Below, piece by piece: positions 8,138 through 17,031 of a DNA stretch of 64,000 nucleotides (positions are counted from its first letter, which is position 1; every line of letters begins with the position of its first letter). Under the pieces are notes generated by a model. The model saw only the letters and a list, made by a program, of their open reading frames with translations, did not search any database and was not told the DNA's origin. A program made the position numbers and the translations under genes. The DNA is from JAJCYX01 sp965243825 (GTDB lineage: Bacteria; Chloroflexota; Dehalococcoidia; Lucifugimonadales; Lucifugimonadaceae): NCBI GenBank assembly GCA_965243825.1, contig CBDEVT010000002.1, forward strand, positions 1 through 64,000. The letters run 5' to 3'.

Positions 8138-8162
8138 TTTTGCTTAGTCCACTCAAGCAAAT
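8138..8162 (+). terminator. weak hairpin after the NarL-type regulator
   Basis: TTTGCTT pairs with AAGCAAA around a 9-base loop, followed by the T-rich TCTTCTGTT. It lies 30 bases after the regulator stop and may end the three-gene operon. The stem is short and AT-rich. Confidence 0.3.
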
Positions 8163-8283
8163 CTTCTGTTCCTCAGCCAGGATGCAACCACTGAGAATCC
8201 CGTCTGTGTGCCGGGTACTCCCATTTCCGACCATCAGGAAATAGGCGAGGCACTTTGAGTAACCGTCCGGTCCAGGCGGAGGT

Positions 8284-9075
8284 ATGACGATGGTTTTTCG
8301 ATGGCTGGAGCGAATCCTGGATCGACGCGCAGAGAAAGTTCGGCTCACAAAGCCGGAACAGCCACAAGGAGATGCAGAAATGGCCGACGAGCCGCAGCAC
8401 TATGATGAGGTACTGCCAAACCCGGGGTTCGAGATAACTCCGGGGAATACAGCGGTAGTGATTACCGACCCGCAGCGTGACTTCCTGAACCCTGAAGGTG
8501 TGACCTGGGCAATTGTTGGTCCGAGCGTCGAAAAGAACGGCACGGTCGGCAACTTGAAGCACCTGCTGGAGGCCGCACACAGTTCAGGCACGCCTGTCTT
8601 CATCTCACCTCACTACTACTACCCGTCAGACCACAAGTGGAAGTTCAGCGGTGCCGTGGAAACGATGATGCACGCCATCAACATGTTTGATCGCCAGGGA
8701 GCACTCACAACTGACGGATTCTCGGGTTCAGGTGCAGACTGGGAGGATGAGCTCAAGGCCCTGATTGAGAACGACAACGTGGTCGTAGCCAGCCCACACA
8801 AGGTCTACGGACCTAAGACAAACGACCTGTCGCTGCAGCTGCGCAAGCGCGGAATCGACAAGGTCATTCTCGCCGGAATGTCAGCCAACCTCTGCGTTGA
8901 GGCTCACATGCGAGACCTGCTCGAAGATGGTTTCGAGGTCGCCATAGCGAAAGACGCCACAGCAGGAGCGCAATTGCCGAAGGGCGACGCGTATGAGGCT
9001 GCCCTCCTGAACTTCAGGATGATGGCCAGTTCCGTACAGACGACCGACTCAATCGTAAACCAGCTCGCCGGTTAA
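8284..9075 (+). CDS. isochorismatase-like cysteine hydrolase
   Basis: Soluble hydrolase of the isochorismatase/nicotinamidase fold. The catalytic triad is visible: Asp in VVITDPQRDF, Lys in ASPHKVYGPK and Cys in GMSANLCVEAHMRDLL, with the usual non-prolyl bulge before the Cys. The substrate cannot be named; biuret, N-carbamoyl and other amide hydrolases share these motifs. Start choice: ATG 8290 has GGAGG 7 bases upstream, while ATG 8380 (AAGGAG, 8 bases) begins just before the conserved region. The segment between them is basic and may be a real N-terminal extension. It is the first gene before module 1 and may be co-transcribed with it. Confidence 0.85.
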   Translation: MTMVFRWLERILDRRAEKVRLTKPEQPQGDAEMADEPQHYDEVLPNPGFEITPGNTAVVITDPQRDFLNPEGVTWAIVGPSVEKNGTVGNLKHLLEAAHSSGTPVFISPHYYYPSDHKWKFSGAVETMMHAINMFDRQGALTTDGFSGSGADWEDELKALIENDNVVVASPHKVYGPKTNDLSLQLRKRGIDKVILAGMSANLCVEAHMRDLLEDGFEVAIAKDATAGAQLPKGDAYEAALLNFRMMASSVQTTDSIVNQLAG

Positions 9076-9209
9076 TCTGGATTACCGTATCGCGCGCTGG
9101 TTGGGATTCTCTCGACCAGCGCGTCACCCGGTATTCAGCGCCCAGCGACGCTGGCTTCACCATATCGACGGAAGTCACGTGATCAACCGCAAGCTGGAGG
9201 TAAAGCACA

Positions 9210-9383
9210 ATGCTGGCAACCTATTGCAGTGACTGTGGCGGCGTCATGAATACTGCGCTGCCAGGGTTGATATTGACAGAACACAGGGGCCGAGGCGGGA
9301 GCGAAAGCTGTAGGGGTGTTGGGCACCCTGGACTGCCCATCGGATTGCTGCATGGGTACATCCTCGGCGCGGAGTCACGTTAG
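9210..9383 (+). CDS. tiny Cys-rich protein, module 1 copy
   Basis: 57-aa open frame with ATG at 9210 and GGAGG 9 bases upstream. It reads MLATYCSDCGG at the start and later has a single Cys, then C-x7-LP-x2-L-x-H. The same layout occurs in the 52-aa frame on the opposite strand at 24804-24962 beside module 2, with matching ribosome-site DNA, CxxC, third Cys, LP and His. Two independent copies with this spacing argue that it is a real gene and not chance. CxxC...C...H could bind zinc. It lies between the isochorismatase-like gene and the TIGR03086-like gene. Function unknown; no family recognised. Confidence 0.6.
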   Translation: MLATYCSDCGGVMNTALPGLILTEHRGRGGSESCRGVGHPGLPIGLLHGYILGAESR

Positions 9384-9439
9384 CACCTGCAACAGCTGCA
9401 ATTCCGCCCTCCGGAAGAAAGAAAACAGGAGTCCTTTGC

Positions 9440-10027
9440 ATGCCAGACTTGCCGCTATCCCCCGGAAAGATCGGAGACTGTTATATCCGCTCGATCGCTT
9501 CAACTGCCCGGATCATCGACTCTGTTGATGAATCACAGTGGTCCAACTCAACTCCATGCAGTGAATGGGACGTAAAGGACGTCGTGAACCATCTCGTATA
9601 TGAAAATCGATGGATGGTAGCCCTGTTCGAGGGGCAGACTATCGCTGAGGTGGGTGATCGATTTGACGGCGACCTTGTGGGTGACGAACCAAAGAACGTC
9701 TACAGAGAGTCGGCTGCAGAGGTTCTGGCGATCCTACGACAAGATGACGCAATGTCCCGTACTTGCCAGATATCTTCAGGGCCGGTCACCGGAGCTGAGT
9801 ACGCATCACAACTGTTTCTTGACACGCTCGTGCATGGCTGGGACATCTCAGTAGGAGCTGAAGCTCCCGCAGCCCTGGACCCTGAGCTTGTTGATGCCTG
9901 CATCCCGCTAGCCGAGACGACAGCCGCTTATGCCGCAGGGTCGGGCTCCTTTGCCGAATCCGTCCCAGTGAATTCCGATGCTGATCCACAGACACGGCTG
10001 CTGGCAATCCTTGGCAGGGCCAGTTGA
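9440..10027 (+). CDS. TIGR03086/DinB-like (mycothiol-dependent isomerase-type) protein, copy 1
   Basis: 195-aa four-helix-bundle protein of the MDMPI/DinB metal-binding superfamily. Family features present: TPCSEWDVKDVVNHLVYEN (first metal His), a Glu-rich middle, and DTLVHGWDISV (second His). Members include mycothiol-dependent maleylpyruvate isomerase, but many have unknown roles and mycothiol is not expected outside Actinobacteria, so I do not assign that reaction. ATG at 9440 has AGGAG 9 bases upstream. A close paralogue at 20482 sits at the same place before the second kinase/regulator pair, so it is probably functionally tied to that pair. Confidence 0.8.
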   Translation: MPDLPLSPGKIGDCYIRSIASTARIIDSVDESQWSNSTPCSEWDVKDVVNHLVYENRWMVALFEGQTIAEVGDRFDGDLVGDEPKNVYRESAAEVLAILRQDDAMSRTCQISSGPVTGAEYASQLFLDTLVHGWDISVGAEAPAALDPELVDACIPLAETTAAYAAGSGSFAESVPVNSDADPQTRLLAILGRAS

Positions 10028-10090
10028 TATGCCTCAAGACCAGACACTGCGGTACCCGCCTATTGGCCGAGCTTAATCGGAGACGCAGCC

Positions 10091-11920
10091 GTGGCCACGT
10101 CTAAGCAATCAAACGCCGCTGATGTCAACACGCTACTTTCAGTCCACCTGGGCGCAAGCGAAGACCTCGTCACGCTGCTTCTGAACTCCACAGGTGAGGG
10201 CATCTACGGCACGGACCTTGAAGGGAACTGCATCTTTGCCAATCCCGCTTGCGTAAAAATCCTGGGCTTCGAAAGCGATGCAGACCTGCTGGGCAAGAAC
10301 ATGCACGATCTTGTCCACCACACCAGGGAAGACGGCTCTGAATACCCTGTCGAGGAGTGCAATATCTACCGCGCGTTCTGGCAGCATGAGGGAGTGCATA
10401 TCGCCGATGAAGTGATGTGGTGCAAGGACGGCAACAGCTTCTGCGCGGAATACTGGTCATACCCTGTCGAGCGCGAAGGTGAGTTACTTGGCTGTGTTGT
10501 CACGTTCACAGACATAACCGAACGCCGGGAGATCGAAGAGAACCTGCGAGAAACCGAGCAGTTCGTTCGGCTTCTACTTAACTCCACAGGAGAAGGCATT
10601 TACGGTGCCGATCTTGATGGCAAATGCACTTTTGCCAACCCTGCCTGTGCCAGGCTCCTGGGTTTCGAGAGTGATCAAGATCTACTGGGGAAACATATGC
10701 ACCAACTGGTGCATCATACGCGCCCTAACGGAGACCCTTATCCGGTTGAAGAGTGCCAGATATACACCTCGTTCCGAGAAGGGCAAGGCACTCATGTCGA
10801 TGACGAGGTGATGTGGTGCAAGGATGGTCACAGCTTTCCGGCTGAGTACTGGTCTTTCCCTATCGAAAGAGATGGCGAATTGATCGGCTCAGTCGTCACC
10901 TTCGTCGATATCAGCCAGCGACGCATCATTGAGGAAGAGCTACGCCAGACTGAAAAGATGGCAGCTCTTGGAAAGCTTTCTGCAGGCCTGGCCCATGAAC
11001 TGAACAATCCGGCCGCTGCCGCAGCGCGAGCTGCAGGTCAACTGGGCGATGCGATCGCCGAACTCCAGGATGTGGTGAGCAACATCAGTAAGTCCGGTAT
11101 CCGTTCCGAGGATTGGGAGACCTTTATCGAATGGGAATCTCGCCTCAATCCGGACATGGATGTCAGACCCAACAAGCTTTCGCCACTGGAGCTTAGCGAC
11201 CTGGAAGACGAGTTGGGGACATGGCTCAATGACCATCAAGTGATGGATGGCTGGGAACTTGCTCCATCGCTGGTGAACGTAGGAGTGACCGCAGGCAGGC
11301 TCAATGAACTAGCCGACTCCCTGTCGGTAGAGGGCCTTCAGGCGGTCCTGCAGTGGTGTAGTAAATACTACGTCGCGCGAGACCTGGCGAGCGTGATCGG
11401 AAACAGCTCCAGCAGCATATCTTCGCTCGTGGAGTCCGTGAAGTCGTATTCATATATGGACCAGGCCCCGGTTCAGCAGGTTGATGTGCACCGCGGATTG
11501 GAAGACACCCTACGGATCCTTGGTCACAAGCTAACTAGTGGAATTGAGGTCATCAAAGAGTTTGATGAGGAGCTTCCGAAGATTGAGGTCAGGGGAAGCG
11601 AGCTCAACCAGGTTTGGACAAACCTGATCGATAACTCTGTCGCTGCACTGGGTGACAAGGGGACGATTACCCTGAGGACCTCTCGTATCGGACCCAACAT
11701 AGCGATCGAAATCCAGGATGACGGACCTGGGATTCCATCGGAAATACAGAATCGCGTGTTCGATCCGTTCTTCACCACAAAGGATGTTGGCGAAGGCACC
11801 GGGTTAGGACTGGATGTCACTCGCCGAATAGTAAGGGAGCGTTGTGGAGGGGAGATATCTCTAACGTCGAGTCCAGGCGAAACGATATTCAAGGTCGTTT
11901 TGCCAGTCAACGCAGGTTAA
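10091..11920 (+). CDS. histidine kinase with two tandem PAS domains (module 1 sensor)
   Basis: Soluble sensor kinase, 609 aa. Two PAS domains in tandem (about 24-150 and 158-283) are near repeats of each other, each with LLLNSTGEGIYG, a FANPAC strand, a His-rich HHTR loop, EEC and WCKDG. The transmitter follows: H302 in GLAHELNNPAAA, an insert of roughly 150 residues, then the ATPase domain with NQVWTNLIDNS, DDGPGIPSE, FDPFFTTK and GTGLGLDV. GTG start with GGAG 8 bases upstream. The transmitter is closely matched by the kinase at 21126, whose input half is different. The partner is almost certainly the response regulator-reductase fusion directly downstream. Confidence 0.9.
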   Translation: MATSKQSNAADVNTLLSVHLGASEDLVTLLLNSTGEGIYGTDLEGNCIFANPACVKILGFESDADLLGKNMHDLVHHTREDGSEYPVEECNIYRAFWQHEGVHIADEVMWCKDGNSFCAEYWSYPVEREGELLGCVVTFTDITERREIEENLRETEQFVRLLLNSTGEGIYGADLDGKCTFANPACARLLGFESDQDLLGKHMHQLVHHTRPNGDPYPVEECQIYTSFREGQGTHVDDEVMWCKDGHSFPAEYWSFPIERDGELIGSVVTFVDISQRRIIEEELRQTEKMAALGKLSAGLAHELNNPAAAAARAAGQLGDAIAELQDVVSNISKSGIRSEDWETFIEWESRLNPDMDVRPNKLSPLELSDLEDELGTWLNDHQVMDGWELAPSLVNVGVTAGRLNELADSLSVEGLQAVLQWCSKYYVARDLASVIGNSSSSISSLVESVKSYSYMDQAPVQQVDVHRGLEDTLRILGHKLTSGIEVIKEFDEELPKIEVRGSELNQVWTNLIDNSVAALGDKGTITLRTSRIGPNIAIEIQDDGPGIPSEIQNRVFDPFFTTKDVGEGTGLGLDVTRRIVRERCGGEISLTSSPGETIFKVVLPVNAG

Positions 11921-11975
11921 TCAGCCGAAGCCCAGTAACAAGCTATGTGTGCACGCGACCGCGAACGAGGAGACC

Positions 11976-13631
11976 ATGGCGAAACCGGTTGTAATCACCG
12001 TAGACGACGACAACGAGGTCCTGAGGGCAGTCGATCGTGACCTCAGGCGGCAATTTGGCGCTGACTACCGCGTCATGCGTGCAGACTCAGGGGCTGCCGC
12101 GCTCGAAACACTGGAACAGTTAAAGCGTCGAGGCGACCAGTCAGCTCTTTTCCTCGTCGACCAGAGAATGCCGGGGATGACTGGCGTGGAGTTCATCGCG
12201 CAGGCCAGGACCTTGTACCCGGATGCAAAGCGGGTCCTCTTGACCGCATATGCCGATACTGAAGCTGCGATTCAGGCGATCAACGAAGTACAGCTAGACC
12301 ACTATCTGCTGAAGCCCTGGGATCCACCGGAGGAGAAACTCTATCCCGTAGTCTCCGATCTACTCGACGACTGGCAGTCCGCGGTCAGGCCGGCGTTTGC
12401 AGGGGTCAGGGTAGTCGGCAATAGCTGGAACCCGGCAGCACACAATGTCAAGGACTTTCTCGCAAGGAACAACGTTCCATACCTGTGGCTTGACCCCGAT
12501 CTGAGTGAAGAGGCCAGCCAGCTTGTGCAGTTAGCCGGTTCAGATGTTCGACTGCCGATGGTGTTGATGCCCGACGGTTCGCACCTTTCGAATCCCGACC
12601 TGATTCAACTTGCAGACAGTGTGGGACTCAGGACGACCGCTGATAGGCCTTTCTATGATCTGACGGTAGTAGGCGGTGGACCGGCAGGTCTGGCAGCGGC
12701 TGTATATGGAGCCTCCGAGGGACTGAAGACCATTGTGGTCGAGAGATCAGCGCCTGGTGGACAGGCAGGGATGAGTTCACGTATCGAGAACTATCTCGGT
12801 TTTCCAAGTGGCCTTTCCGGTGGTGAGTTGGCGCGAAGAGCTGTTACCCAGGCGCGCCGCTTCGGTGTTGAAATCCTCACCGCACAGGAAGCGGTCGGGC
12901 TCAACGTCGATGGGCCGTCCAAGATCGTCAAGCTCGGTGACGGCAGCGAGATCGCAGCCCACTCTCTTCTGATCGCTACCGGCGTGTCGTACCGACAGTT
13001 GAACGCGCCAGGTGTTGATGAATTGACCGGAGCCGGGATCTTTTACGGCGCCGCGATGACCGAAGGGGACATGGTTAAGGACAAGGATGTTTATATCGTC
13101 GGGGGCGCTAATTCGGCGGGGCAGGCGGCGATGTACTTCTCCAGGTTCGCCGAGAACGTCTACATGCTCGTGCGGGGTGAATCCCTTTCGCTCACGATGT
13201 CGCAGTACCTGATCGACCAGATTGACGACACTCCCAATATATGCGTCCTCACCGGCACGAAGTGTACTGAGGCGAAGGGCAAGGAGCGGCTCGACTCACT
13301 TGTCCTCTCCAGCGCGGAGGGTACTGAAGAACGAGAGGTCCCCGCCGAGGCGATGTTTATCTTCATCGGAGCCATGCCGCACACCGACTGGATCGGAGAC
13401 GCAGTTGCACGGGACAGCCACGGCTTCATACTCTCCGGTTCCGATGGATTGACTGCTGTCGGCAAGGCCAACTGGAACCAGGACCGCGACCCTTATCTGC
13501 TTGAATCGAGCGTCCCTGGAATATTTGTGGCCGGAGACGCTCGTCATGGCTCGATTAAACGAGTCGCGTCGGCGGTCGGTGAGGGGTCGGTTGCAGTGAT
13601 GTTCATCCACCAGTACCTGAGCACGGTCTAG
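11976..13631 (+). CDS. response regulator fused to glutaredoxin-like and thioredoxin-reductase-like domains, copy 1
   Basis: 551-aa three-part protein. Receiver domain (1-135): acidic DDD, phospho-acceptor D62 in FLVDQRMPGMTG, K113 in YLLKPWD. Glutaredoxin/thioredoxin-like domain (about 143-222): DFLARNNVPYLWLD and LPMVLMPDG, but with WNPAAH where CxxC would be. Flavoprotein domain (228-551): FAD GGGPAG (233-238), GGQAG, NADPH fold GGANSAG, and GIFVAGDARHG. The segment that holds the redox CxxC in thioredoxin reductase reads GIFYGAAMTEG, without cysteine; only C423 and C430 occur in the whole protein. ATG at 11976 follows GAGGAGA. Databases name this layout fused response regulator/thioredoxin-disulfide reductase, but disulfide exchange looks impossible by the normal route. 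Confidence 0.9.
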   Translation: MAKPVVITVDDDNEVLRAVDRDLRRQFGADYRVMRADSGAAALETLEQLKRRGDQSALFLVDQRMPGMTGVEFIAQARTLYPDAKRVLLTAYADTEAAIQAINEVQLDHYLLKPWDPPEEKLYPVVSDLLDDWQSAVRPAFAGVRVVGNSWNPAAHNVKDFLARNNVPYLWLDPDLSEEASQLVQLAGSDVRLPMVLMPDGSHLSNPDLIQLADSVGLRTTADRPFYDLTVVGGGPAGLAAAVYGASEGLKTIVVERSAPGGQAGMSSRIENYLGFPSGLSGGELARRAVTQARRFGVEILTAQEAVGLNVDGPSKIVKLGDGSEIAAHSLLIATGVSYRQLNAPGVDELTGAGIFYGAAMTEGDMVKDKDVYIVGGANSAGQAAMYFSRFAENVYMLVRGESLSLTMSQYLIDQIDDTPNICVLTGTKCTEAKGKERLDSLVLSSAEGTEEREVPAEAMFIFIGAMPHTDWIGDAVARDSHGFILSGSDGLTAVGKANWNQDRDPYLLESSVPGIFVAGDARHGSIKRVASAVGEGSVAVMFIHQYLSTV

Positions 13632-13637
13632 GCTCAA

Positions 13638-14124
13638 AGTACTGATATCTGGCCTGTTTTGGTGCTGGCCGAAGTTATCTCACAGCATGTTCATTTCGTG
13701 AACATATTCAACGTTGCAAGGTGGCAACTGGCCGGGCCGGACAAAACCAGGCTGAAGTAGGTCGATATCATCTGGATCAAGGGAGCCGTGGGGTCCAACC
13801 CAGATGTCGACTTCTGAATCGTAATCGGACGGAATCCATCACATGCGACAGCCGCCGTGGCTAGGACGGTGATAACAGAAAGTATGCCGACGACTCTGGT
13901 ATTGCTCAGCACTCCCTACCAGACGGGGCGCCCAAAATATTCTTAGCCCGGCGAATCTCGGAGTTGTGGTCACCTGGTAACCATTGGCGTTGGCGCGTGT
14001 GAAATCAGTATTCACATTGCATTCGACAATACCAGCGCCAGCCTCTGCTGCTCTCATTCATGCTCTCAAAGAAAATGAGAGAGGGATGGAACGGCATCGC
14101 TTTCACTTCGAGCTGCGCCTGCTG
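13638..14124. other. gap between module 1 and secreted-protein operon
   Basis: About 490 bases between convergent genes. It holds a small perfect hairpin at 13687-13705 (ATGTTCA/TGAACAT, 5-base loop) and a leftward frame at 13691-13912 that looks like a small lipoprotein, listed separately. Nothing else is recognisable. Confidence 0.45.
13691..13912 (-). CDS. possible small lipoprotein
   Basis: 73-aa frame starting at GTG with the features of a lipoprotein precursor: a short basic start, a hydrophobic stretch GILSVITVLA and TAAVAC followed by Asp. The rest, about 50 residues, has no recognised domain. The ribosome site AGGGAG overlaps the start codon, which is poor spacing. The stop lies inside a perfect hairpin. 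It could be a real gene downstream of the secreted-protein operon, a fragment of a longer lipoprotein, or chance. Confidence 0.35.
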   Translation of the reverse strand: MLSNTRVVGILSVITVLATAAVACDGFRPITIQKSTSGLDPTAPLIQMISTYFSLVLSGPASCHLATLNMFTK

Positions 14125-16983
14125 CTAGCAAGAGACCGACGTGGCAAGCAGGTACGCGGTTGCCACGTCTATTGCTTCCTGGCGCGTCCACACCCCCCCG
14201 CCAAGCAGATAAGAGACGACCACGTCGACCGCCTCGTTCTTCTCAATGGTGCCGCTGGCGTCTACGTCTGCCGTACAGAGGGCGAGTGGTACATCGACCG
14301 TAAACTGGAACACGAAGTCGGTCGAGTTCTGGTTGCCCGCAGCATCAGTTGCGCCAAGCACATTGATCTGTATCTCGTGCGCGCCCGGCGAAAGGTCGCT
14401 CGTCGGCACAAAGGTGTGGACCAGGCCATTGCCGGATACGACCATGTTGGCGAGGATATCCACCCCGTCCAGCTCAATGTCTGTCAGCGTCACCGTCGAC
14501 ACCTCACCGCCTGCGCCGAAATCGAACTCGACCTGTGGCTGCAGTGATGTGGCGACCCCCGGAGAACCCTCAGGGCTGAGCGTCACGATAACGCTTCCGA
14601 ATGTACTGTCCAGAGTGAACGACCGCTCGTCGTCTTCACCAGCAGTGCCCAGATTGTTGCTATCACTAATCAAATGCGAGCCGGACGCGGCCATATCAAT
14701 TCCATCCACCACGACGGCGCGATCGCCATCCGGACCGATGCCCGTGTAGTTGAATTCCCAGGTGTTGCCACCTGTGCTGAGCGCTGGCCCGTTGTCTTCA
14801 AGGATCGCTGCGGCGTTGATATTTCGATAGATCTCAACGTGAGGCGGCGCAGTCAGCGCCTCGTCCGATGTGATCGTGATCAGCATCTCATCGTTGGTGA
14901 GTTGGTCAGGCCCTTCAGGTCCTGTACCGGTGCCAGAGCCGCCCGACATTGTCACGGTCAGAGTTGGTGAGATGCCGTCAGAGACGTTCGTATCACCGAA
15001 AGAGGTGAGGTTGCCCGCCTTATCCGCTACACCATCGTCCCGCAAACGTACTATGGGACGTTCGTCCGGTGGAATGTCGTCTTGCATCGTCACGTAGACG
15101 TATGGCCCCTTAGCCGCCACATCGACTACGACGAGGGTTGTGTCCGTCGTCTCACCCGTGGATGGGTACTCGATCGCGAAGTCGCTGGGATCAACGCTCG
15201 TTTCGTCAATATCATCAGTGAAGCGTAAGCGCATCGATTTCCTGTCCGTGACTTCCTCGCCCACCACATTGAGGCCGCGACCCGTCTTGTGGTCACCGGC
15301 GCTCACGACGGGACTTGTAAACAGGTTGAGCAGCGAGAGAACCGCCCGATCGATCTTGATCAGATGAGCGTCGAAACTGCCATCGTGCCCTGGCAGCGTC
15401 ACACCGTGACCGGATGTTCCTCCGTCTTCATCCGGATCGTTGTCGCTGTCAGAGAAGCCAATGTTGCCTGCAAGATCTTCAGCAATGATCTGAAGATCTA
15501 CTATGTGGTCTGGCTGAACGCCTTCCAGGCCCGTTGGAAGGGGGGCTGGCGGGACGCTGGAAAAACTGAAGAAAGTATCGCCGTCGAGGGCACCGGCTTT
15601 GAGAATGGGCTGAGACACAGCCACTGAATTCAAACTCCCGTCGGCGGCTATCGCCGGGATGTAATTGGCGTTGGGGTCAACCTCAGCCACTTCGTGGATG
15701 TAGAGCTTAATATCGTCTATAGACAGCCCAGAACCGAACTCGACCACGTCTCCGACGATCGTGGGTTGCTGGTTCTGTGTGGGTGTGCCGTCTGGCGGAG
15801 ACGTTATCGCCGGCACAGGTGCAGACGTGTCGATCGACGCCTGGGTCAACTGAGGGTTCCCGTTTGAGTCGGTGTACTGAACCGTGACCGGCCCTGTGCC
15901 GACTCTCAGGACAGCGGCATGATCAAATTGATTACCAATGGCATCGCGTTCTTCGAGCCCATCATTGAAATGCCCGTCGCGGTCGGTTAAACGCAGATAA
16001 CCCTCGAACCGGCTCGTATCGCGACCGGTCTCGGCCAGGATCAAGCGCTGGCCGGTGGTGCTCACATCGCTTGTTGCTTTGATCTCCGCGTTCGGCAGCG
16101 GCCCTCCACCATCAGGATCGGTCCCGAATTCGATCGTGTCGATCACGCTGGACTGGTAGCGGACAAGGATGTCATTCTCAGCCTCCCCGTTGGAGACTTC
16201 TGCGCGCACTTGCAGCACAGTGCCTGCTGCGTTGACGGAGATTACCGTCGCAATTACCGGAGACGCTCCCGGGCCAGCGATCTGGGTCTCGTCACCATTA
16301 ATGATTCCGTCAGGCCCTGAGCCGTCGTCAAGGAAGACCTGAATGTCCGCAATCGAACCGGATATCGGGTCCGAAATCGCGCCCGGGACCGTGATCGAAG
16401 ACACATCGAAAACATCAGTCAGATCGAGATTATCGTCTGGATCAGATTCAACAGTTCGGATGAAGTTGTATCCATCGTCGACGACGGTAACCAACAAGAG
16501 GTCTGCGTCGCTGTCATCGCCGGGTGTCTGAGTCTGTGCATTGGTGTCCGAGTCGATCAGTCGAAGCGGTTCACCGCCTGCGATGTCTGCGGCGTAGGTG
16601 GCCCAGAGAGGGTCAATACTGTCCGGAGCGCCCACCAGGTTAGTCGTGCCCTGTCCTGTGTTCGTCAGGTAGATAAGCCCTGGACTGAACTGTGCTGAGG
16701 CGCGGTTCGCGTTCGACACAAGGGCCGCCCCAACAACTGCTGCGAGCATGACCACGGTCGCTGTGAGGACTACTGTGCGTATTGCGTTGCGCTTCAGCGC
16801 TGTCGCAAGTTGCGGCGGCAATGTCGCAAATGCCATCGCAAGGCGAGTGCGATCCTGACGGCCTGATCGCTCCTCATTGCCTGTCCCTGCGGTGTGGTTC
16901 TTGTGCGTCATGGCGGTGGCTCGTTCTTGCTGGGTGTCCATCTCAGATTCTGCCTTCGCCTTCGTTCCCTGTTTTTTGCTCAA
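14125..16983 (-). CDS. large secreted beta-rich protein with C-terminal dockerin-like EF-hand
   Basis: 952-aa surface or secreted protein. A long basic N-terminus is followed by a hydrophobic segment VVLTATVVMLAAVVGAALV and a likely cleavage after NRASA. The body consists of Ig-like/cadherin-like beta modules, with many Asp-rich loops and SD-D-D patterns suited to calcium. The C-terminus has DVDASGTIEKNEAVDV, a 12-residue EF-hand loop of dockerin type, then a second amphipathic helix and a final Cys. The start is unclear: TTG at 16983, or ATGs at 16941, 16911 and 16836, none with a good ribosome site; 16836 gives the shortest n-region. It lies 48 bases after the 17032 gene and is probably co-transcribed. 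Binding partner and function are unknown. Confidence 0.75.
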   Translation of the reverse strand: MSKKQGTKAKAESEMDTQQERATAMTHKNHTAGTGNEERSGRQDRTRLAMAFATLPPQLATALKRNAIRTVVLTATVVMLAAVVGAALVSNANRASAQFSPGLIYLTNTGQGTTNLVGAPDSIDPLWATYAADIAGGEPLRLIDSDTNAQTQTPGDDSDADLLLVTVVDDGYNFIRTVESDPDDNLDLTDVFDVSSITVPGAISDPISGSIADIQVFLDDGSGPDGIINGDETQIAGPGASPVIATVISVNAAGTVLQVRAEVSNGEAENDILVRYQSSVIDTIEFGTDPDGGGPLPNAEIKATSDVSTTGQRLILAETGRDTSRFEGYLRLTDRDGHFNDGLEERDAIGNQFDHAAVLRVGTGPVTVQYTDSNGNPQLTQASIDTSAPVPAITSPPDGTPTQNQQPTIVGDVVEFGSGLSIDDIKLYIHEVAEVDPNANYIPAIAADGSLNSVAVSQPILKAGALDGDTFFSFSSVPPAPLPTGLEGVQPDHIVDLQIIAEDLAGNIGFSDSDNDPDEDGGTSGHGVTLPGHDGSFDAHLIKIDRAVLSLLNLFTSPVVSAGDHKTGRGLNVVGEEVTDRKSMRLRFTDDIDETSVDPSDFAIEYPSTGETTDTTLVVVDVAAKGPYVYVTMQDDIPPDERPIVRLRDDGVADKAGNLTSFGDTNVSDGISPTLTVTMSGGSGTGTGPEGPDQLTNDEMLITITSDEALTAPPHVEIYRNINAAAILEDNGPALSTGGNTWEFNYTGIGPDGDRAVVVDGIDMAASGSHLISDSNNLGTAGEDDERSFTLDSTFGSVIVTLSPEGSPGVATSLQPQVEFDFGAGGEVSTVTLTDIELDGVDILANMVVSGNGLVHTFVPTSDLSPGAHEIQINVLGATDAAGNQNSTDFVFQFTVDVPLALCTADVDASGTIEKNEAVDVVVSYLLGGGVWTRQEAIDVATAYLLATSVSC

Positions 16984-17031
16984 ACCTACTCTGCCGAACT
17001 CGGCTCTGGGTGTTGCATATTGACCTGCTGC

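Noticed and set aside
9316..9528. Overlapping rightward frame with CPSDCC and TCNSCNS
   Set aside because: It overlaps the well-supported 9210 and 9440 genes, has no ribosome site, and lacks the features shared with the second Cys-rich gene; a frameshifted extension of the 9210 gene is possible but not supported.
13984..14547. 187-codon rightward frame overlapping the 3' end of the secreted-protein gene
   Set aside because: It lies antisense to the dockerin-containing C-terminus, has no ribosome site, and its peptide is low-complexity Arg/Asp/Val, typical of a shadow frame.
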